Assembly (NCBI GenBank): GCA_937902395.1
Contig: CALGTV010000017.1
Location: 1 to 30,025 of the forward strand
Origin: an uncultured Ruminococcus sp.
GTDB taxonomy: Bacteria > Bacillota > Clostridia > Oscillospirales > Ruminococcaceae
Direction of reading: 5' to 3'
DNA length: 30,025 nt
Position numbers and translations under genes: made by a program. The notes beneath the pieces were generated by a model. The model saw only the letters and a list, made by a program, of their open reading frames with translations. It was not told where the DNA came from and searched no databases. This document shows, piece after piece, positions 8,724-16,721 of the stretch (position 1 is the stretch's first letter; each line of letters begins with the position of its first letter).

Positions 8724-9221
8724 ATGGACAAAATCCTTGATGATATTTATAAAAATTATGCAAAGGAGCTGTATCGGTACATATTCAATCTTTGCCGCAA
8801 TGAAACTCTTGCAGAGGATATATTGCAGGATACTATGCTCAACGCGGTAATGTCCATTGACAAATTTAAAGGTGAATGTTCGCTTAAAACGTATCTTTGT
8901 CGTATTGCAAGAAATATATGGCTTAATCATGTCAAACGTGCAGAAAATAAGAATGTTTCCATTGATGACAGTATGGAATTTGTTTCTGATGATTCCGTTG
9001 AGGAACAGTTGAACAATAAAATGCAGTCACAGGCTATTCACCGCGTTTTGCATACTCTTGATGAGCCGTACAAGGAGGTTTTTACTTTACGTGTCTTTGC
9101 AGAACTTAAATTCAGCGATATAGGAAATTTATTTGGCGAAAGTGCTAACTGGGCAAGGGTTACATTCTTTCGCGCAAAGGAGAAAATTATACGACAGCTT
9201 GAAAAGGAGAATGAAATATGA
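8724..9221 (+). CDS. ECF-type RNA polymerase sigma factor
   Basis: A 165-residue alternative sigma factor. Region 2 spans about residues 8-75 (LYRYIFNLCRNETLAEDILQDT, then FKGECSLKTYLCRIARNIWLNHVKR, the -10 recognition and melting part). Region 4 spans about 105-160 (LDEPYKEVFTLRVFAELKFSDIGNLFGESANWARVTFFRAKEKI, with the HTH that reads the -35 box). There is no region 1 or 3, as usual for ECF factors. ATG 8724 is preferred over ATG 8718 because AAAGGGGG (8709-8716) leaves 7 nt to 8724 but only 1 nt to 8718. Its stop overlaps the next start (ATGA at 9218), the classical arrangement with a cognate anti-sigma factor. Confidence 0.9.
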   Translation: MDKILDDIYKNYAKELYRYIFNLCRNETLAEDILQDTMLNAVMSIDKFKGECSLKTYLCRIARNIWLNHVKRAENKNVSIDDSMEFVSDDSVEEQLNNKMQSQAIHRVLHTLDEPYKEVFTLRVFAELKFSDIGNLFGESANWARVTFFRAKEKIIRQLEKENEI

Positions 9222-9988
9222 GTAAGGAAATTAAATGTTGTGTTGTAAAGGATATTTTGCCGTTATACGCTGAAAACCTCTGTTCAGAGGAAACAGCGGA
9301 AATCGTAAGGGAGCATATTGAAAATTGTGAGTCCTGCCGCAAGTTATCGGAGGAAGTTGAAATTGAGGAGAAAACTCCCGAAAAAATTCCCGATGAAGCA
9401 AAGGCAATGAAAAAAGTCAACAAAAAAATTAAACAGTCAAAAAAAGTCATAATAGCCGCTGTATGCGTCCTCTTAGCGGTTTTAATTCCTGTAGCGGTGC
9501 TTTGGGAAAATATGATTTGGCAAAATGAAAAAATCCCCAGCTTTGAAACGATTGCACAGAATTCAGAAGTGAAAGTTTTGGCTGAGATGATAGCCGAGGG
9601 AGATTTTGATTCCCTTATTCACCGTATTACTCCACATGGAATTTATGGCGATGAGCAAATTGAAACAGCTATACTGGCTGAAAAAACAGAGAATCTTGAA
9701 AAGGCTTATAGTGCTTTAATCGGAGAAAACAAAGCTGTTGATACAAAATGCAGAACGTACTATACTTATGACGTTTATGAACAACGCACTAATCATAAGG
9801 CTGTTGTTTCTGTTGTAACTATTGAATACAGCGACGGAAAGCTTGATTTTGCATTTATCAAGGAAAATGGCAGATACGTATGGAGTTGTACTCCTTGTGA
9901 TGAAAGCTTTGACAAAGATTTATTGCAGGATTTTTCTCAAAGCGTTTACAATTCAGTTTATCATGATGACTGTGAAGAAAACTACTGA
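9218..9988 (+). CDS. Membrane anti-sigma factor with zinc-binding domain
   Basis: Probably sequesters the sigma factor encoded immediately upstream. The N-terminal cytoplasmic part has the anti-sigma zinc motif: H33-x3-C37-x2-C40 (HIENCESC), preceded by Cys7/Cys8 and the VKDILPLYAENLCSEET sequence typical of this family. A basic stretch leads into one transmembrane helix (about residues 77-96, VIIAAVCVLLAVLIPVAVLW). The 160-residue extracellular part has no carbohydrate-binding module that I can recognise, unlike RsgI-type anti-sigmas of cellulosome producers. Start and stop codons overlap as ATGA with the sigma gene. The inducing signal is unknown. No terminator hairpin was found downstream. 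Confidence 0.85.
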   Translation: MSKEIKCCVVKDILPLYAENLCSEETAEIVREHIENCESCRKLSEEVEIEEKTPEKIPDEAKAMKKVNKKIKQSKKVIIAAVCVLLAVLIPVAVLWENMIWQNEKIPSFETIAQNSEVKVLAEMIAEGDFDSLIHRITPHGIYGDEQIETAILAEKTENLEKAYSALIGENKAVDTKCRTYYTYDVYEQRTNHKAVVSVVTIEYSDGKLDFAFIKENGRYVWSCTPCDESFDKDLLQDFSQSVYNSVYHDDCEENY

Positions 9989-9995
9989 AATCCCC

Positions 9996-10058
9996 GTTTT
10001 TTTGTGTATATGATGAACTCTGTGATAATTAAATGAAGCGTTGCTATGAAATATTACA
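9996..10058 (+). repeat. Direct repeat, copy 1 (left of the dockerin gene)
   Basis: A 63-nt stretch that matches 12693-12760 in the same orientation, with a few substitutions and small indels. The best-conserved part is ATGATGAAcTCTGTGAtAA followed by TTAAATGAAGC. It begins 8 nt after the anti-sigma stop codon. The two copies bracket the dockerin gene and its MITE. Confidence 0.8.
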
Positions 10059-10119
10059 CACGCGTTGATTATTCAGCAATATGCCGATATTTAATGGGGA
10101 ATCTTGGCTATTATGCGTA

Positions 10120-10147
10120 TTGACAAGCGAATATACGGGGGTATAAT
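10120..10147 (+). promoter_or_regulatory. Promoter of the dockerin gene
   Basis: A perfect TTGACA (10120-10125), a 16-nt spacer and a perfect TATAAT (10142-10147), 68 nt before the start codon. Confidence 0.78.
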
Positions 10148-10214
10148 TAGTATAAGGGGAAGTGTATGCATTACCCTTATTGAGAATAGAAAATAACAAA
10201 TGGAGGGAATTATT

Positions 10215-12530
10215 ATGAAGAAAAAGCTTATGGCATTAGTTCTCGGAGCAGTTATTTCACTGCAAGGCATATGTTCGGGCGGTATTGTCATAAATGCCGA
10301 GGATAGCGGTGTATCTTCGACTGATAGGGTAATTCAGATTGAATATGATGAGTTTGTAAGACCTATTAAAGTTGAACTTTATCAGGGCGAACAGATACAG
10401 CTTGATTTAGGAGATATTCCCGAGGGTTATGATACAGAAAATATCAATTATAAACCCTACGATAATAAAGTAGTTATTTCTGATGACGGTGTAATGGTGG
10501 GCTACGACATAGGCGAAGATGAAGTATCTATTTCCGTGGATCATAAAACTGAATACACACAATTATTATATAAGCTTTCGGTAAACGTTTTGCCGAATGA
10601 TTCGATTTCTGATAAAAACCTTGCAGAAATTGAAAGATTGAACGGTTTGGGATATAATGACTATCGACGCAAAAAAATGGAACTTATTGGCGTTGCTGAC
10701 GAAAACGCTCCAAGGCTGACAATGGAAAAAGTACAGGAGTTTATTGACAGCAGTGAGAGCTATGATGAAATGTTAAATAGAATCAATAACTATGTGGGAT
10801 ATCCCGATGATGTACAAAGAGGACCTTTAAGCTATACTTACTGGTTTGACGAAAAAGGAAACGAATCAATAACTTATATTCACGGTAGTGTGCGTGAGTC
10901 TATCGTATATACTAAAATTGCTGATGACGGTACTGTTATCGGCAGTCAGGATTTGTATCCTGAAAAATCGGAATTTAATGAAAATGGCGTAGATAAACAC
11001 CAGGATTATATGCAGTATAATCAGATAAATCCCATAGTTGACGGTGTGCTTTATATTGAGGATTATTCATTTTATGATGAGCCTATGCAGATTGAACTTT
11101 ATGAGGGCGAACAGATACAGCTGAAATTTTCCGATAAATTCAATTTGAACGACAAACAGCACATCAGATTTTCTTCCACGAAATATGTTGCGGCTGTTAC
11201 GCAGGATTTAAGATTAATAGGCGGTGACGCAGGCGAAGAAGTGGTTTCAATTTATTTCGGGGATGAATGGGTTAATTTGAAAGTAACCGTCAAGCCGAAT
11301 AATGCGATTTCAGCCGAAAACCGTGCGGAAATTGACCGACTTAATGGAATAAGTTCAGAAGGCGATTACTATATCCGCAGAAAAATGGAGCTTCGTGGTG
11401 TTATAGCTGAGGACGCACCAAGACTTAATATGGAAAAAGTAGAGGAATTTATTAATTCATCTGAAAGCTTTGAAGAAATAGTCAGAAAATGTGACGAATA
11501 TCACGGGTTTGCGGATTTATACCCTTATGGCAGTGCTGACACAAGAGGTTATTACTGGTTTGACCCAAAAGGCAATGAACAGATATGCTATAGAGTTGAA
11601 GAAGGACAAATTTTCTACGTAAAGATTGACGAAAACGGCACGCTTGTGGGATATCAGGAGTTATATCCTGAAAAAGGCGAATATCTGGAAAGCAACGACA
11701 TCAAAAACAAAGATTATTACTATATGTGCTATAACCAGAAATACGGTAAAATAGAGGTAAATGCTTTTAATGCACATACAGGGGAGCCTTTTGAAGAAAA
11801 AGGCGGAAAATTCCAGCTTATTGCAAAGCCTCTTGAGAGCGACGGCGAGGAGTTTGTATATAAAGAATGGTGGACAACTAATAACGGCAAGACAACTTTA
11901 TATCAGCTGCCTAAGGACTATTCTTACAGGATTGTGTACAATGAAGAATATCAGACTGATGAAAATGGCATAGTATATAAATACGAAGTTGCCAATAAAT
12001 CCGGCTATAAGCTTTCAATCAATGAAGAAATAAGCGTTAATTTGTATCTGAAAAAAAGCTTTGCTGACGAACAGCCTGACGCAATTGCAGGGGATATCAA
12101 TTTAGACGGTGTTTTCGGCATTGCCGATGTTGCCGTATTTCAGAAATGGCTTTTAGGAGAGGGCTTCTATGGTTCGGATATTGAATTTGAGCATTGGCAG
12201 CTGGCGGATTTCTGCGATGATGACAAGCTTGATGTATTCGACCTTTGTCTTATGAAAGAGAAGCTTCTGGAAAAAGGAGAATCCACTGAAATCCCAACAC
12301 TTGAAGAAATAAGCAAAATGAGCGATGAAGAAGTAACGGAGCTTTTCAGCAAGTATACATTTCAGGAAATCTGGTGTATATGGGGAGAATTTGACTGGGC
12401 CTTTTCAGGACTGTACGGCGGCGGCTGGATAGTCGGAGATAAGGATATATCATTAGTATTGGATTATTATTCTCAAAGAGTTGAATCAGTGACAGTACGT
12501 ACTATACCAACATATTGCTCCCCCAACTAA
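10215..12530 (+). CDS. Secreted two-repeat protein with type I dockerin; 3' end altered by a MITE
   Basis: A secreted 771-residue protein. The signal peptide is MKKKLMALVLGAVISLQG..., cleaved near residue 28. Two homologous units of about 220 residues follow (about 38-260 and 279-500). Each contains a (V/I)ELY(Q/E)GEQIQL strand, IERLNG/IDRLNG, KMEL.GV, APRL.MEKV.EFI.SSES and a closing LYPEK. A beta-rich domain (about 513-620) precedes a dockerin at about 626-690 with two calcium-loop segments (GDINLDGVFGIADVAVFQKWLL and the more degenerate DFCDDDKLDVFDLCLMKEKLL). The dockerin should plug the protein into a cohesin scaffold. The repeat function is unknown. GGAGGG 7 nt before ATG 10215 fixes the start. 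The final five residues (YCSPN) and the stop are supplied by an inserted element; without it the gene would end in ACA TAG. Confidence 0.85.
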   Translation: MKKKLMALVLGAVISLQGICSGGIVINAEDSGVSSTDRVIQIEYDEFVRPIKVELYQGEQIQLDLGDIPEGYDTENINYKPYDNKVVISDDGVMVGYDIGEDEVSISVDHKTEYTQLLYKLSVNVLPNDSISDKNLAEIERLNGLGYNDYRRKKMELIGVADENAPRLTMEKVQEFIDSSESYDEMLNRINNYVGYPDDVQRGPLSYTYWFDEKGNESITYIHGSVRESIVYTKIADDGTVIGSQDLYPEKSEFNENGVDKHQDYMQYNQINPIVDGVLYIEDYSFYDEPMQIELYEGEQIQLKFSDKFNLNDKQHIRFSSTKYVAAVTQDLRLIGGDAGEEVVSIYFGDEWVNLKVTVKPNNAISAENRAEIDRLNGISSEGDYYIRRKMELRGVIAEDAPRLNMEKVEEFINSSESFEEIVRKCDEYHGFADLYPYGSADTRGYYWFDPKGNEQICYRVEEGQIFYVKIDENGTLVGYQELYPEKGEYLESNDIKNKDYYYMCYNQKYGKIEVNAFNAHTGEPFEEKGGKFQLIAKPLESDGEEFVYKEWWTTNNGKTTLYQLPKDYSYRIVYNEEYQTDENGIVYKYEVANKSGYKLSINEEISVNLYLKKSFADEQPDAIAGDINLDGVFGIADVAVFQKWLLGEGFYGSDIEFEHWQLADFCDDDKLDVFDLCLMKEKLLEKGESTEIPTLEEISKMSDEEVTELFSKYTFQEIWCIWGEFDWAFSGLYGGGWIVGDKDISLVLDYYSQRVESVTVRTIPTYCSPN

Positions 12531-12674
12531 ACCTTGCCATCAAATACTCGGCATAAAGAAAATTTCTCTGCGTCAGAAAAACTTGAAATGCGACAGCATT
12601 CCTGCGTTTTTCTTCCTTGATAAATTTACTTTTTGCTTTCGTCTTTTTGGCAAGGTATAATTGGTGGAGCAATA
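12513..12674. mobile_element. MITE A, copy 1, inserted in the dockerin gene stop codon
   Basis: A non-coding element of 158 bp (12515-12672) flanked by TA on both sides (12513-12514 and 12673-12674). Its ends are inverted repeats of about 25 bp with three mismatches: the left arm starts TTGCTCCCCCAACTAAACC, the right arm read in reverse starts TTGCTCCACCAATTATACC. Imperfect inverted similarity continues inward (GCATAAAGAAAATTT against GCAAAAAGTAAATTT), so a transcript could fold into one long hairpin. The left 55 nt recur without change at 29971-30025. TA duplication and size are typical of MITEs mobilised by Tc1/mariner- or IS630-like transposases; none is in this window. Confidence 0.88.
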
Positions 12675-12692
12675 GGAAAATTAGAAGTCGGT

Positions 12693-12760
12693 GTTTCTTT
12701 TGTGTATATATGATGAATTCTGTGACAATTAAATGAAGCTTTTACTAAGAAATAATTACA
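12693..12760 (+). repeat. Direct repeat, copy 2 (right of the dockerin gene)
   Basis: Matches 9996-10058 in the same orientation, with an extra TA and a handful of substitutions. It begins 18 nt after the right end of MITE A and leads into the promoter of the lipoprotein gene. The intergenic stretch 12531-12873 therefore holds the MITE, this repeat and a promoter. Confidence 0.8.
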
Positions 12761-12774
12761 ATTTTGTATGTCAC

Positions 12775-12803
12775 TTGACAAATCAGAATATGTTGTGTAT
12801 AAT
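12775..12803 (+). promoter_or_regulatory. Promoter of the cohesin-like lipoprotein gene
   Basis: A perfect TTGACA (12775-12780), 17 nt and a perfect TATAAT (12798-12803), 70 nt before the start codon. Confidence 0.82.
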
Positions 12804-12873
12804 ATAATTGAGGTAAAAATGTACCTCTGACGACTAAGGTTTCAAATATATACATATGAAAGGACTTGAAAAC

Positions 12874-13761
12874 ATGAAGAATTTTACAAAGAGAATCATT
12901 GCTATATTCGCTGTTCTTGCAGTTTCTGCGGCTTCATTTGCCAGCTGCTCAAAGAAAGAAGAAAAAACTACTGCACCTATGCAGTATCCTTTTGAGGTAG
13001 GTTCCGGTGCTGACGGAAACGCGCTTACTCCCGGTGACCCAAGTATCGACCTTGATGCTACTGACCCTGTCGCTCCTGCTACAGAGGCTGAAGTTGAACC
13101 TGAAACAGAAGTTGCTACAGAGATTCAGGAAGCTACAGAGGCTGACGGTCAGCCTGCTACTCAGTTTGTTCCCGTAACAGAGGCTGACGGTCAGGAGGCT
13201 ACAGATGCTGCTGGTGCGCAGGTTACTGAGGCTGTAAAGGTTACTAATGTTGTGACAAACGTTGTTACAAAGCCTGTTGAAAAGCCTACAACTCCTGCTT
13301 ATACTGCAAAGAAAGACGGCAGATACGCAATGTGGCTGGATATCTCCAAGGATGCAAACTTTTTCTTTGAGGGAAATATGATTACTGCTTCTTTCAAGGT
13401 TAAGGAGGGTATCCCCGACGGTGACTATCCTATCGAAATCGTTCCTGACCTCTCTGACGTTGCAGGTGTGGCTATTTATCCCGAAAAGACAATTAACGGT
13501 GTTATCCGCGTAAATAACGGCGAAATCGAGGCTATTGATGTTTCAAAGGAAACAGGTATGGTATTCTATGGTGACGCTATTGCCTGCAAACAGGGTGACA
13601 CAATTGATTTCAATATCAACGTCAAGAACAATTCCGGTCTTGTTGCATTCTGTATCTGGTTCTATTTCGACAGCAATGCTCTTGAATTTATCGATGCTCA
13701 TCCTTCCGGTGAATTTGAGGCTATTGCACGTAAAACAGAAATCGGTGGAAAGTACGAGTAA
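12874..13761 (+). CDS. Lipoprotein with Thr/Glu-rich linker and cohesin-like sequence
   Basis: A 295-residue exported lipoprotein. The signal sequence ends in the lipobox SFASC, with Cys25 as the predicted lipid-anchored residue. Residues about 30-140 are a low-complexity linker rich in Thr, Glu, Ala and Val, including a duplicated EADGQ unit (an 18-nt exact repeat at 13135-13152 and 13177-13194). The globular part (142-295) looks cohesin-like but in unusual order. The first half (ITASFKVKEGIPDGDYPIEI ... TINGVIRVNNG) resembles the end of a cohesin; the second half (GDTIDFNINVKNNSGLVAF ... FDSNALEF) resembles a beginning. The start at 12874 follows AAAGGA at a normal distance; an upstream in-frame ATG at 12856 overlaps it. 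It may anchor dockerin proteins at the cell surface, but that role is inference. Confidence 0.7.
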   Translation: MKNFTKRIIAIFAVLAVSAASFASCSKKEEKTTAPMQYPFEVGSGADGNALTPGDPSIDLDATDPVAPATEAEVEPETEVATEIQEATEADGQPATQFVPVTEADGQEATDAAGAQVTEAVKVTNVVTNVVTKPVEKPTTPAYTAKKDGRYAMWLDISKDANFFFEGNMITASFKVKEGIPDGDYPIEIVPDLSDVAGVAIYPEKTINGVIRVNNGEIEAIDVSKETGMVFYGDAIACKQGDTIDFNINVKNNSGLVAFCIWFYFDSNALEFIDAHPSGEFEAIARKTEIGGKYE

Positions 13762-13782
13762 TTCACAAAATGTCAATAATCA

Positions 13783-13809
13783 CGCCGCACAGAAATGTGC
13801 GGCGTTTTT
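13783..13809 (+). terminator. Terminator of the lipoprotein gene
   Basis: CGCCGCAC (13783-13790) pairs with GTGCGGCG (13797-13804) around a 6-nt loop and is followed by five T. Confidence 0.93.
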
Positions 13810-13848
13810 GTACAATAGTTGTTTTTTTACTTATTAATATATTATCTA

Positions 13849-13877
13849 TTGACAGACAAAGCTTTCTTTGATATAAT
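13849..13877 (+). promoter_or_regulatory. Promoter of the DUF2079 gene
   Basis: TTGACA (13849-13854), 17 nt, TATAAT (13872-13877); both boxes match consensus, 58 nt before the start codon. Confidence 0.82.
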
Positions 13878-13934
13878 ATAATAGTCTAATTTTGTCATGA
13901 TGTACTCTTATAGTAAGACACAGGAGGTAAATAA

Positions 13935-16061
13935 ATGGACGAAAAAGAAAAAGAGTTAGGAAATTCTTCTGCTGATGATATGCAGGAAAATATTGATAAC
14001 GAAAATATTTTCCCTGACGATGCAGATGAAATTATTTCCGATGAAGCTCTTACAGAGAAACTCCCAGTAGAGACGGAAAACGGGGAAGGAGAGGAAACAC
14101 CGGAAAATACCGAAAACAGCGAAGTCATTACCGATGAAGCAAATGACGAAAATGAGGGGAAACAGGCTGAAACGCCACCTGCACCCAAAAAAAGCCCCAT
14201 AAAAAGAGTAAAGGAATTTCTCGAAGAAATGGGAGTTCCTGACATGGCGCTTGTGCGTTTTATCGCGGCATTCTTCTTCATTTCAGGCATAAATCTTTCA
14301 AGTATCATGTACAGCGAAAGCGATGATTTGCAGAAAAATCCGATTTCTGCATGGAAAGAGTATATTCCTACTGTAAATATATTTCTCACAATTGTGCTTA
14401 TGGCGGCGCTGTTTATAGGCTTATCGCTGGTATATCGCGCAATGCCGAAAAATTATAAATTTACGGACCAGCTTACAGCCGTCGCGGGAATACTATATTT
14501 TGATATCCTGCTGTTGTGGAGGTCGGGGGATTTCTATCTGACACTTGGCACAATGATTGTTTCAGTTGTGTTGATATACTATTCATTCAGCAAGCTTAAA
14601 TCACAGAAGCTGTTTAACAAAATCCCATGGTGGATATGGGGCGTACTTTTGTTTGCCGCAGCCTGCGCAGTTGTGGCATTTGTAAGCATAACAACGATTT
14701 CAACTCACAGAGCTTTCGGTACAGCCTGCCACGATTTCGGACTTTTTGTCCAGATGTATCACTCACTTGCTGATAATGGAACGGCGTTGACAACGTGTGA
14801 ACGTGATTTTGCAATTTCACACTTTAAGATACACGCTTCATACATCTTCTATGCACTTGTTCCTGTATTCAAGATGTTCCCCAAGCCTGAAACCCTTCTT
14901 ATTTCTCAGGCGGTCCTTGCAATGGGTGGAATAATTCCTATGTTCTTCATTGCTAAGAGACACAATTTCAAGGGATTCTCTCTGTTCTTCATGGGTATTG
15001 CTTATGTGTTCTGCATAGGTATTGTGAATCCTTGTTATTATGAATTCCATGAAAATGCATTTCTTCCTACAGTTCTTATGTGGCTGTTATGGGCGGTTGA
15101 CAGAAAAAATTATATAATGTTTTACATTATGTCGGTTCTTACCTGTATCGTCAAGGAGGATGCGCCCCTTTATGTCATTTGTATCGGTCTTTACCTTTTC
15201 TTTGAGGATAAGGGTAAAATCCGCCGCATGAACGGACTTATCATGGCTCTTTTTGCAGGTGCGTATATGCTGTTTATCACTCAGTGGCTTACAGAGCACG
15301 GCGACGGACAGATGATGATGGGAAGCCGTTTCGGAATACTGATGATTGATAGTTCAGGCGGACTTACAGAGGTTGTAAAAAATGCGCTTCTTAATCCTGC
15401 ATATCTGTTCAGTCTGTTGATTAAGGAAGATACGCTGAAATTCTTCTTACAGGTTATGATTCCGCTGATGTTCATACCTTTCTTCACAAACAAGATAAGA
15501 AGATTTCTGCTTCTTGTTCCATTTGTTGTAATGAATCTTGTTATCGGCGCAGGTTATGGATATGCGGCAAATGTGGGATTCCAGTACATCTTCGGACCTA
15601 TCTGTCTTATACTGTATATGTGTATTATCAATATCGACGATATGGGACAGCGCGGCAAGCAGAATATTCCAATTGCTCTCGGAACAGCGGCGTTTATTAT
15701 GACCTTTGGTACGTTGTCCGGCAGGTGGGGAAGTTATATAAGTTATCAGAATGGCAGAGATTATTTCGATTCCCTTGAAGTGATGCTTGATAGTATTCCT
15801 GACGATGCTTCAGTCGGTACAGATACTTTCTTGATTCCACACGTTGCTGACCATGAACAGATATCTATATTTGACATGAACGACGTTGATGAATCCGGAA
15901 AAATCAAGAATATTAATTTGTTTGATTTTATTGCTGTTCCTGTGCGTAATGACATATACGAAAAAGAAAAAGAGATACTCCTTAAAAATGGCTATACTCT
16001 CTGGGCTGAAATCGAGGGTAAATGTCAGATTTATCAGAGTGCCGGATATACAGCAGAATAA
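13935..16061 (+). CDS. DUF2079 polytopic membrane protein
   Basis: A 708-residue integral membrane protein. The first 90 residues are a hydrophilic, strongly acidic cytoplasmic extension (rich in Glu, Asp, Asn) ending in a short basic patch (KKSPIKRVKEF). About a dozen transmembrane helices follow. The DUF2079 signature is visible as THRAFGTACHDFGLFVQMYHSLADNG, with a following SHFKIHASYIFYALVP loop and the CIVKEDAPLYVICIGLYLF helix. The family resembles GT-C glycosyltransferases with an acidic first extracytoplasmic loop, but its reaction is not established. AGGAGG lies 8 nt before the ATG. It is a single-gene transcription unit. The acidic tail is not a usual part of the family and may mediate a protein contact. 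Confidence 0.82.
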   Translation: MDEKEKELGNSSADDMQENIDNENIFPDDADEIISDEALTEKLPVETENGEGEETPENTENSEVITDEANDENEGKQAETPPAPKKSPIKRVKEFLEEMGVPDMALVRFIAAFFFISGINLSSIMYSESDDLQKNPISAWKEYIPTVNIFLTIVLMAALFIGLSLVYRAMPKNYKFTDQLTAVAGILYFDILLLWRSGDFYLTLGTMIVSVVLIYYSFSKLKSQKLFNKIPWWIWGVLLFAAACAVVAFVSITTISTHRAFGTACHDFGLFVQMYHSLADNGTALTTCERDFAISHFKIHASYIFYALVPVFKMFPKPETLLISQAVLAMGGIIPMFFIAKRHNFKGFSLFFMGIAYVFCIGIVNPCYYEFHENAFLPTVLMWLLWAVDRKNYIMFYIMSVLTCIVKEDAPLYVICIGLYLFFEDKGKIRRMNGLIMALFAGAYMLFITQWLTEHGDGQMMMGSRFGILMIDSSGGLTEVVKNALLNPAYLFSLLIKEDTLKFFLQVMIPLMFIPFFTNKIRRFLLLVPFVVMNLVIGAGYGYAANVGFQYIFGPICLILYMCIINIDDMGQRGKQNIPIALGTAAFIMTFGTLSGRWGSYISYQNGRDYFDSLEVMLDSIPDDASVGTDTFLIPHVADHEQISIFDMNDVDESGKIKNINLFDFIAVPVRNDIYEKEKEILLKNGYTLWAEIEGKCQIYQSAGYTAE

Positions 16062-16065
16062 AATA

Positions 16066-16098
16066 AATCCCCTCGGAGATGTTCTCTCTGAGGGGATT
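16066..16098. terminator. Bidirectional terminator between convergent genes
   Basis: A 14-bp stem (16066-16079 with 16085-16098, one G-U pair) with A-rich and T-rich flanks lies between the DUF2079 gene and the minus-strand kinase-like gene. Confidence 0.88.
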
Positions 16099-16108
16099 GT
16101 TCTATTAT

Positions 16109-16702
16109 TTATTTTGACATTCTTGCTTTAATATATTCTTCAAGAAAATCTATTGTCTTTTCAACTCCAAGACGGCTGCTGTTTACTGTTAAATCATAAA
16201 GTCTGGAATCGCCCCAGTGAAGCTTTACATGATAATTGTGATAACGCTTACGCTTCTTATCCTTTTTCTCAATAAAATCTTCAGCCTCAGCTTCAGTCAT
16301 ATTATAAAGTTCCATAATACGCTTTATTTTGCATGGCATATCGCCAATAATAAACATTGAACAGAGACAATCAAAATCACGGAGTTTTGATTCGGAACAG
16401 CGTCCCACAACTACAAAGGATTCGCCGCTTTCAGCTTTTTTGCGGATAAAATCAAACTGCATTTCAGCTATATTATCCTCAATGGAGTTGCTGTAACCTC
16501 TTACACGGCGTGAAGTAAGTCTTGATTTTGGGGCTTCGTCATGCTTTTCAATCTGCTCTGCAGTCATACCTGTCTTGTTGGCAATTTCTGTGATGAGATG
16601 ACGGTCGTAGATTGGCAGATCAAATCTTTTTGCAAGCTCCTCGGCGATAACATGACCTGCACTTCCGAATTCACGTCCCACTGAAATAATAATCTGTGAC
16701 AT
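16109..16702 (-). CDS. Cytidylate kinase-like family protein
   Basis: A 197-residue cytosolic P-loop protein of the cytidylate-kinase-like family. The N-terminus has the SVGREFGSAGHVIAEELA nucleotide-binding loop, followed by the family's YDRHLITEIANKTGM segment, a VVVGRCSE strand and a basic lid-like region (IEKKDKKRKRYHNYH). Its P-loop departs from that of true CMP kinases, and the real substrate of this family is not established. AGGAGG precedes the start at a normal distance. It begins 19 nt after the transporter gene on the same strand and is probably its operon partner, which hints at a regulatory or nucleotide-linked role in transport, though this is inference. Confidence 0.82.
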   Translation of the reverse strand: MSQIIISVGREFGSAGHVIAEELAKRFDLPIYDRHLITEIANKTGMTAEQIEKHDEAPKSRLTSRRVRGYSNSIEDNIAEMQFDFIRKKAESGESFVVVGRCSESKLRDFDCLCSMFIIGDMPCKIKRIMELYNMTEAEAEDFIEKKDKKRKRYHNYHVKLHWGDSRLYDLTVNSSRLGVEKTIDFLEEYIKARMSK

Positions 16703-16721
16703 ACCTTAAACCTCCTGTATA

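Noticed and set aside
9989..10214. A small gene between the anti-sigma and dockerin genes
   Set aside because: No open frame with a ribosome site and protein-like sequence; the region is accounted for by the direct repeat and a promoter.
13135..13194. Short exact repeats in the lipoprotein linker, considered as a CRISPR-like or tandem repeat array
   Set aside because: Only two 18-nt copies exist, both in frame in a low-complexity coding linker.
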